Assembly: GCA_948744995.1 (NCBI GenBank)
Contig: CAPZCD010000019.1
Span: forward strand, 1-18,055
Reading direction: 5' to 3'
Length of the DNA stretch: 18,055 nt
DNA from: an uncultured Rickettsiales bacterium
Lineage (GTDB): Bacteria > Pseudomonadota > Alphaproteobacteria > Rickettsiales > UBA1997
The translations under genes were made by a program, and so were the position numbers. Under the pieces are notes generated by a model. The model had not been told where the DNA came from. It did not search any database and saw only the letters and a list, made by a program, of their open reading frames with translations. Position 1 is the stretch's first letter; each line of letters opens with the position of its first letter. Shown one piece after another: positions 13,346 to 18,055 of the stretch.

Positions 13346-15145
13346 ATGACAGAAGTAGATTTTGAAAAAATAAAAGAAGAAGGAGTTAATAGATTAGCTG
13401 AAGTTACTGTCCAATTATTTAAGGAAGCTATTGAGGCAGAGGATTTTGAAGATTTTTTTATTAAAAATAATAACTTGCCAGATAAAAAATTTTCTTTAAA
13501 GGACGGTAGAATTGTATCTTATAATGATGCATTTGAATTTGTTGAGGAACCAATAAATAACGAAACTGAGAGAAAAAAAGATAAAATTAATAAAAAATTT
13601 TTGATGAGTAAAGATAATAAAGAAAATGCTATCAAAGAATTAGAAAAAGAAAAAAATGGTATAATAGAAGAAATTGATAAAAAAATTACTAATAATTTAG
13701 ATGATTACGTAACTAATATTATTGATAGTTGTGATGATAATAATGGCAAAATATTAATTTATTATAAAGTATTTTCTACATTGCAAAAACTAAATAATAG
13801 TATGAATATAGATAATAGAATCTTTTGTGGTATGGTTGGATGGCTGGAAAAATTTAGTGATAGACTTAGTGATCTACAAAAAAGTAATGAAAATTTTCAG
13901 GAGAAATTTAATAATTTAAGGGCTAAAATAGGTAACAAAATTATTGATAATATAAGTGATGACGATATAGTGTATGAGTTAGGATTATTAACAAATTTAA
14001 AAACAATTGAGAAGCAACTAAATGACGATTTGAGTAATTTAAAGTCATCTGATAAGATAGAAAGAACTAAAAAAGATCTTAAAGAAATACAAGAACAAGA
14101 AAAAGCAATAAGTTCTAAAATAGAAATATTTAGTGAACAATTAAGTTTCTTAAAGAAAAATATGGAAAATTTTACTAAATTGGCAGAGGATGATACAACA
14201 GATAAAATTTTAAGTTTTAAAAACCTAGAAAAACAATATAAAGAGGATTCATTGGTTGATAGAAATTTAGTAGGTTTGTATTCTATGGCACAAAAATGGC
14301 AAAAAGTTCATGAAAAAATAAAAGATTCAGAAAATATAGACGAAAAATTTAGAAAAAGATTAGGCGATTTTCTTGAAGAGTGGGAAAATAAAAGTATAAA
14401 TTTACAAAAAGTTCTTACTAATAAATATATAGGTGTACCAGTACTACAAATATGGGGAGAGGATCTAGATCGAGAACCATCAACATTACAAAAAGGAGAA
14501 ATCGCTGAAAAAGCTAGTTCTGTTACTCCTATTGACGTATTTTTAGGAAAATATAAGCCAAAAACAAAAAAGGAGTTAAAGATACTAAATGAACAATTTA
14601 AAAGAGAAGAACAAGAGAGACAAAAGGGATTAGAGGAAGAAAAGATAAAAAAACAAGGACAAGAATTAGAAAAAAAGAAAGAAATAAGAGAAAAAAATGG
14701 AATAAGTGTCGATTCTTTTATTAAAAAAACAGAAGAAATGAGCAAACAGAGAAGAGAACGAGCACAAGAATATACACAAGAATATAATAACCTCAGCGTC
14801 GAAGAAAAAGAAGAAACAAGGCGTAGAGCCGAAGAAGAATTTAATTATGAAAACACAATAATTGAACAACTTTCTAAAGACATAATAAATAACAAGCAAA
14901 AAAAAGAAAATATAAACCGTTTAATAGAAATAACAAACACAATGACGGGAAACGAAAAAGGAGAATTTTTGTCTAATTTAAAAAACAAAGCAATGGAAAA
15001 TAAGAGTTCGAAAGGAGATAAAGCCATAATAGAAAGTTTTTTTAATAATTATTATAAAGAAGTAAAGAAGAAGCTAAAAGATAAACCGAGAACTAAACAA
15101 TTACAAGAACGACCACAGAGGCAAAGAACACGCTCTCAAGAATAA
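13346..15145 (+). CDS. Unknown 599-residue coiled-coil protein, Lys/Glu-rich
   Basis: I do not recognise this protein. It has one of the clearest ribosome binding sites in the window (AGGAGA, 13334-13339). The chain is highly charged and almost entirely helical, without signal peptide or membrane segments. Long heptad-like stretches occur at about 85-125, 225-295 (including KKDLKEIQEQEKAISSKIEI) and 412-455 (EEQERQKGLEEEKIKKQGQE). A possible small folded region with Trp and Gly lies around 340-385, including VPVLQIWGEDLD. The last 20 residues are very basic and Arg/Gln-rich, ending RPQRQRTRSQE, unlike the rest of the chain. It is followed at once by a strong terminator. Its composition resembles the 426-residue protein at 1677. 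A structural or secreted effector-like role is possible but unsupported by any specific motif. Confidence 0.8.
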   Translation: MTEVDFEKIKEEGVNRLAEVTVQLFKEAIEAEDFEDFFIKNNNLPDKKFSLKDGRIVSYNDAFEFVEEPINNETERKKDKINKKFLMSKDNKENAIKELEKEKNGIIEEIDKKITNNLDDYVTNIIDSCDDNNGKILIYYKVFSTLQKLNNSMNIDNRIFCGMVGWLEKFSDRLSDLQKSNENFQEKFNNLRAKIGNKIIDNISDDDIVYELGLLTNLKTIEKQLNDDLSNLKSSDKIERTKKDLKEIQEQEKAISSKIEIFSEQLSFLKKNMENFTKLAEDDTTDKILSFKNLEKQYKEDSLVDRNLVGLYSMAQKWQKVHEKIKDSENIDEKFRKRLGDFLEEWENKSINLQKVLTNKYIGVPVLQIWGEDLDREPSTLQKGEIAEKASSVTPIDVFLGKYKPKTKKELKILNEQFKREEQERQKGLEEEKIKKQGQELEKKKEIREKNGISVDSFIKKTEEMSKQRRERAQEYTQEYNNLSVEEKEETRRRAEEEFNYENTIIEQLSKDIINNKQKKENINRLIEITNTMTGNEKGEFLSNLKNKAMENKSSKGDKAIIESFFNNYYKEVKKKLKDKPRTKQLQERPQRQRTRSQE

Positions 15146-15193
15146 AACTAGAGTAACAACTATTTCCATATAGTTGTTATTCTAGTTTTTTTT
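15144..15193. terminator. Bidirectional intrinsic terminator between convergent genes
   Basis: A 20-bp near-perfect stem (15144-15163 with 15170-15189, one G-T wobble) encloses a 6-nt loop and is followed on the plus strand by a run of eight T's (15186-15193). The A's at the left base supply a T run on the minus strand. It directly follows the stop of the 599-residue gene and lies just past the stop of der, so it serves both. Confidence 0.92.
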
Positions 15194-15196
15194 ACC

Positions 15197-16600
15197 CTAC
15201 TTCCTCCCCCTATCATATGGATTATCCGCCTTTTTCAAAATCAAACGAACCATAGTATTTTGAAGGTTAAAATCTTTTCTCAACCTATTGATAATAAAAC
15301 GATTATAGGATGTACTTTCTAACCTGTTGGGACTGTTAGTAAACAGCGCAAAGGTCGGCGGCCGTGTTTTTGCCTGCGTCATATACTTCAAACGCGTCGT
15401 TTGCCCCCTAAAAAGAGGAGGTGGGTTCTCACTTTCAATCAGGCGTAGCCACTGGTTAAGTTTAGAAGTCGGTACATGTTTATCCCAATCTGCAAACACA
15501 CTAAATACCGCTCTCATAAGTTTATCAATATTGGTACCATCTTTTGCTGAGATAGGAATAATGGGGCAACCCTTGAGCTCCGGCGAATTTTCTTCAACTA
15601 TCTTGATTGCCTTATTCATCAATTTATGTTTGTCTTCCACAAGATCCCATTTATTTAAAACAAATACAACACCTCTACCTTCTTTTACCAGTATAGATGT
15701 TATAGCTAAATCCTGCGTATCAAACAAGTTGTTTGCATCTACCATCATAAGAACCACCTGTGCGAATTTTATAGCTCGCATAGATTCTTCTACCGAATAT
15801 TTTTCCAATTCTTCGGTAATATTTCTTTTTTTTCTTATGCCGGCAGTATCTATCAGTTTTATTTTTCTTCCGTTATATTCCCAGTCTATTGCTATAGAAT
15901 CTCTGGTAATACCGGCTTCCTCACCGGTTATAACACGGTCTTCATTAAGTAATCTATTTATTAGTGTGGATTTACCGGAATTTGGACGCCCAACAATTGC
16001 TAGTTGTAATGGTTTACAATCGTCTTTACTATTACTATTTTCGTTATCACTATTATTCAGCTTACCTTCTAAATCTTCTAATTCTTCTGTTTTTCTACGG
16101 TATTCATTATAATATGGTTCAATTGAATCGTAGAGTAAATTAAAGCCATTTTTGTGCTCTGCTGATATGGCTACCGGATTACCGAAACCTAACTTATAGA
16201 ACTCTTTGTCAAAATTTGTTTCCAGACTAACGGTATCACACTTGTTGACTAATAGTATACAATTTTTGTTAAAATTTCTCAATTTATTGGCAAAATATTG
16301 ATCTGTAGGCTGAACCCCATCCTTTCCGTCTAGTAAAAAAAGGCAAATATCAGCTATTTTTATAGCTGTTTCCGTCTGTTTAACCATCTCGCTTTCTATT
16401 GTATTTTTCTTAGGATCTTCATTCCAACCGGCCGTATCTATAACCTTGAATTCCATATTTCCTAAGATTCCAATAGCCTCTTTTCTATCTCTTGTAACTC
16501 CGGCATAGTCGTTGACTATCGCCAGCTCCTTACCAACTAATTTATTGAATAAGGTAGATTTTCCAACATTTGGCCTTCCTACAATAGCTATGGTAAACAC
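15197..16600 (-). CDS. der: Ribosome assembly GTPase Der (EngA)
   Basis: Der has two tandem GTPase domains and a KH-like domain, and is needed for 50S subunit maturation. Domain 1: G1 GRPNVGKS (8-15), G3 DTAGW (55-59), G4 NKCD (119-122). Domain 2: G1 GRPNSGKS (204-211), a DTAGIRKK segment, G4 NKWD (316-319). The KH-like C-terminus includes LKYMTQAKTRPPTFALFTNS and a basic tail. An acidic, Ser/Asn-rich linker (about 172-194) joins the G domains. Length 467 is normal. The start codon is GTG (16598-16600), sharing its first G with the TAG stop of the upstream 55-residue gene, so translation is probably coupled. GAAGG inside that gene can serve as ribosome binding site. Confidence 0.96.
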   Translation of the reverse strand: MFTIAIVGRPNVGKSTLFNKLVGKELAIVNDYAGVTRDRKEAIGILGNMEFKVIDTAGWNEDPKKNTIESEMVKQTETAIKIADICLFLLDGKDGVQPTDQYFANKLRNFNKNCILLVNKCDTVSLETNFDKEFYKLGFGNPVAISAEHKNGFNLLYDSIEPYYNEYRRKTEELEDLEGKLNNSDNENSNSKDDCKPLQLAIVGRPNSGKSTLINRLLNEDRVITGEEAGITRDSIAIDWEYNGRKIKLIDTAGIRKKRNITEELEKYSVEESMRAIKFAQVVLMMVDANNLFDTQDLAITSILVKEGRGVVFVLNKWDLVEDKHKLMNKAIKIVEENSPELKGCPIIPISAKDGTNIDKLMRAVFSVFADWDKHVPTSKLNQWLRLIESENPPPLFRGQTTRLKYMTQAKTRPPTFALFTNSPNRLESTSYNRFIINRLRKDFNLQNTMVRLILKKADNPYDRGRK

Positions 16601-16767
16601 TAATTACCTTCTTTAAATATCTCGTCTATTATGCAAAAAGATATTACAATTAACGCAGCATATTGCCCGATTCTCGTCATTTTGTCATAGCTAAAACCAA
16701 ATATAACCAAATAAAGTATAATTAACAATAAACCTAGAGATAAAACTATAAGCGGCCCTTTTCCCAT
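16600..16767 (-). CDS. Small two-span membrane protein between rsmI and der
   Basis: This 55-residue gene has an excellent ribosome binding site (AGGAGG, encoded within the last codons of rsmI). It starts with MGKGPLIVLSLGLLLIILYL and ends EIFKEGN. Two hydrophobic segments, about 5-25 (LIVLSLGLLLIILYLVIFGF) and 38-48 (YAALIVISFCI), flank a short polar loop SYDKMTRIGQ. A small inner-membrane hairpin is therefore likely. Its ATG overlaps the rsmI stop as TAATG and its TAG overlaps the der GTG as TAGTG, so all three genes are interlocked. The function is unknown to me. Real coding is supported by the ribosome binding site, the exact junctions and the amphipathic composition. Confidence 0.85.
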   Translation of the reverse strand: MGKGPLIVLSLGLLLIILYLVIFGFSYDKMTRIGQYAALIVISFCIIDEIFKEGN

Positions 16768-17642
16768 TATTTCCTCCTAAAATTTAGTAATTTTTTGTAA
16801 ACTTCACTCTTTTTTAACTTAAAAACATCCGAGAAAAACTCTGCTGAACCTTTTACTGACATATATTTTAAGCTACACTCCAGCATAGCATCTGTATTCT
16901 TTAAATCAAGTTTATCTATTTTTTCTGTTTTTTCAATAATGACTACAAATTCACCTTTGATTTTATCTTGATTTTTGTTATAGTATAAAAATATATCTTC
17001 GGCATTTTTTGTGGTTATATTCTCAAAAGTTTTTGTCAGTTCCTTAGCTACACAAACAATTCTGTTTTTATCAATATTTTTGATAACTTCCAGAAGACCT
17101 AGCAACCTATTAGGCGATTCATATAGGATAACCGCTTCTTCTCTAGACATAAGGTTAATTAATTGTTTCTCCCTTAGGTTTTTATTGGTTGATAAAAACC
17201 CATAAAATAAGAATTTGTCAGTACTTATGGCAGAAGCTGAAATTGCTGTTATACAGGCGCTGCAACCAGGTATTGGTATTATTTTTATGTTATTTTTTTG
17301 ACATTCTGTTAATAGTTTATATCCTGGATCTGATATGGTTGGGGTTCCGGCGTCACTGATTAAAGCAACGCTTTTATTTTCCTTTGCTATTAGATTGATT
17401 ATCAAATCTCTCTGTTCTTTGTTGCTGTGGTCGTTATAAACACTCAACTTATTGTGTTCTATGGCATAGATATTCAGTAGATTTCCGCTAACTCTGGTAT
17501 CTTCACAAAATATGCGATCACAACTTTTTAAAATCTCTATAGCTCTAAAAGTTATGTCCTTTAGATTACCTATGGGAGTTGCAATAATATATAGAGCATT
17601 TTCTAGTTTTGTTTTTTCTATTTTTTTTATCAACTCTTGCAT
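16767..17642 (-). CDS. rsmI: 16S rRNA 2'-O-methyltransferase RsmI (C1402)
   Basis: RsmI methylates the 2'-O of C1402 in 16S rRNA, in the P-site decoding region, using S-adenosylmethionine. Motifs: ATPIGNLKDIT (21-31), CEDTR (46-50), a DHS segment (71-73), ISDAGTPTISDPG (95-107) and IPIPGCSACITAISAS (122 onward), followed by FLFYGFL and VILYESPNRL. Together these are the tetrapyrrole-methylase-fold RsmI signature. Length 291 is typical. It is the first gene of a minus-strand operon with the 55-residue membrane protein and der; its stop shares a base with the next start. A TATAAT lies about 20 nt upstream of the ATG. Confidence 0.95.
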   Translation of the reverse strand: MQELIKKIEKTKLENALYIIATPIGNLKDITFRAIEILKSCDRIFCEDTRVSGNLLNIYAIEHNKLSVYNDHSNKEQRDLIINLIAKENKSVALISDAGTPTISDPGYKLLTECQKNNIKIIPIPGCSACITAISASAISTDKFLFYGFLSTNKNLREKQLINLMSREEAVILYESPNRLLGLLEVIKNIDKNRIVCVAKELTKTFENITTKNAEDIFLYYNKNQDKIKGEFVVIIEKTEKIDKLDLKNTDAMLECSLKYMSVKGSAEFFSDVFKLKKSEVYKKLLNFRRK

Positions 17643-18055
17643 ATTTTGCTTCTTATACTATTATATGTCATATGATGATGATAAAATTTTGCTTGAAAAA
17701 AACAACTTGGGTTATGGTTGAAAAGTTGTTATGATTTATATCAACAAAAATAATGCTAACTTTGCTTTTGAAATTAAAAATTTTCTTCATTTTTAGTATT
17801 TTTTTGTTAAAAAAGTAGATAGTAGACTGTAGAGTTATCTGAAGTGAAAGTATCAATGTTTTTTAACAGTAATTCAAAACAAAATCTTGGTAGAAAATGG
17901 TTTTGAATAAACGTATTTGTTTTTAAAAAGTTAAGAAAATAAGAAATTAGGGGAAAAAAGGTTTATTAGAGTCAATAATGCATATATAATATCATTAAAA
18001 CCAATAACAGAGTTACAACAAATAAATTTATTCAACTAATACTATTGCAACATAC
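17643..18055. other. Intergenic region upstream of rsmI
   Basis: The last 413 nt of the window hold no reading frame I would call a gene. Several short plus-strand frames (about 18-22 codons, for example from 17665 and 17731) have plausible composition but no ribosome binding site. I see no tRNA, repeat array or terminator. A probable rsmI -10 box lies at 17660-17665. Confidence 0.6.
17660..17665 (-). promoter_or_regulatory. Possible -10 box of rsmI-der operon
   Basis: A perfect TATAAT on the minus strand sits about 17 nt upstream of the rsmI ATG, giving a very short leader with AGAAG as weak ribosome binding site. No convincing -35 box is present at normal spacing. Confidence 0.3.

Noticed and set aside
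14308..14745. 145-codon minus-strand frame opposite the 599-residue gene
   Set aside because: It is Phe/Ser/Leu-rich, the usual antisense image of a Lys/Glu-rich coding sequence, and has no ribosome binding site.
15327..16112. 261-codon plus-strand frame opposite der
   Set aside because: It lies wholly within der, whose GTPase motifs fix the true strand. It is an antisense shadow with Ser/Leu-rich translation.
17665..17800. Short plus-strand frames near the end of the window
   Set aside because: They are only about 18-22 codons, without ribosome binding sites or recognisable products.
1..18055. CRISPR arrays, insertion sequences, rRNA and tRNA genes, prophage or defence genes
   Set aside because: I looked for direct-repeat arrays, transposase motifs and structural RNA signatures and found none.

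Overview
This is a very AT-rich stretch (GC around 30 percent by eye) whose recognisable genes are alphaproteobacterial in type: secB, holB, a long-form hpf, parA-parB, tmk, pgk, holA, an SPL-like radical SAM protein, der and rsmI. The base composition, loose gene packing, a decayed gene, lysine/glutamate-rich unknown proteins and loss of the active site in a peptidoglycan enzyme homologue all suggest a reduced, host-associated lineage of the Rickettsiales or Holosporales kind. TGA is used as a stop and TGG as Trp. I cannot name a genus.

Layout. 1-2957: the tail of an unidentified gene, secB, a 264-residue unknown with a possible eroded Nudix box, and a 426-residue helical unknown with its own promoter. 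2958-3974: about 1 kb without an intact gene, holding a frameshifted relic on the minus strand. 3975-5732: holB and hpf, convergent, with a terminator between them that serves hpf. 5733-6145: a regulatory region with an ACCCT tandem repeat, two parS sites and a strong promoter. 6146-9760: a compact operon parA-parB-(MurD-derived protein)-tmk. 9761-9969: a long imperfect palindrome between convergent tmk and pgk. 11329-13277: holA overlapping an SPL-like radical SAM gene. 13346-15145: a 599-residue coiled-coil unknown. 15144-15193: a bidirectional terminator. 15197-17642 (minus): rsmI, a 55-residue membrane protein and der, joined by one-base overlaps. 17643-18055: no gene seen.

How the genes fit together. 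Much of the window concerns chromosome replication and segregation: both accessory clamp-loader subunits (delta and delta'), dTMP kinase, and ParAB with its parS sites. One parS lies in the place where the parA ribosome binding site should be, directly after the promoter, which suggests autoregulation by ParB. The parS pair also suggests, without proving it, that the window is near the replication origin. A second theme is the ribosome: HPF (dimerisation), RsmI (16S methylation) and Der (50S assembly).

The most unusual item is the 456-residue protein between parB and tmk. It can be followed along MurD almost from end to end, but the ATP-binding loop and every other ligase signature motif I could place are gone. 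It looks like a maintained pseudoenzyme in a segregation operon.
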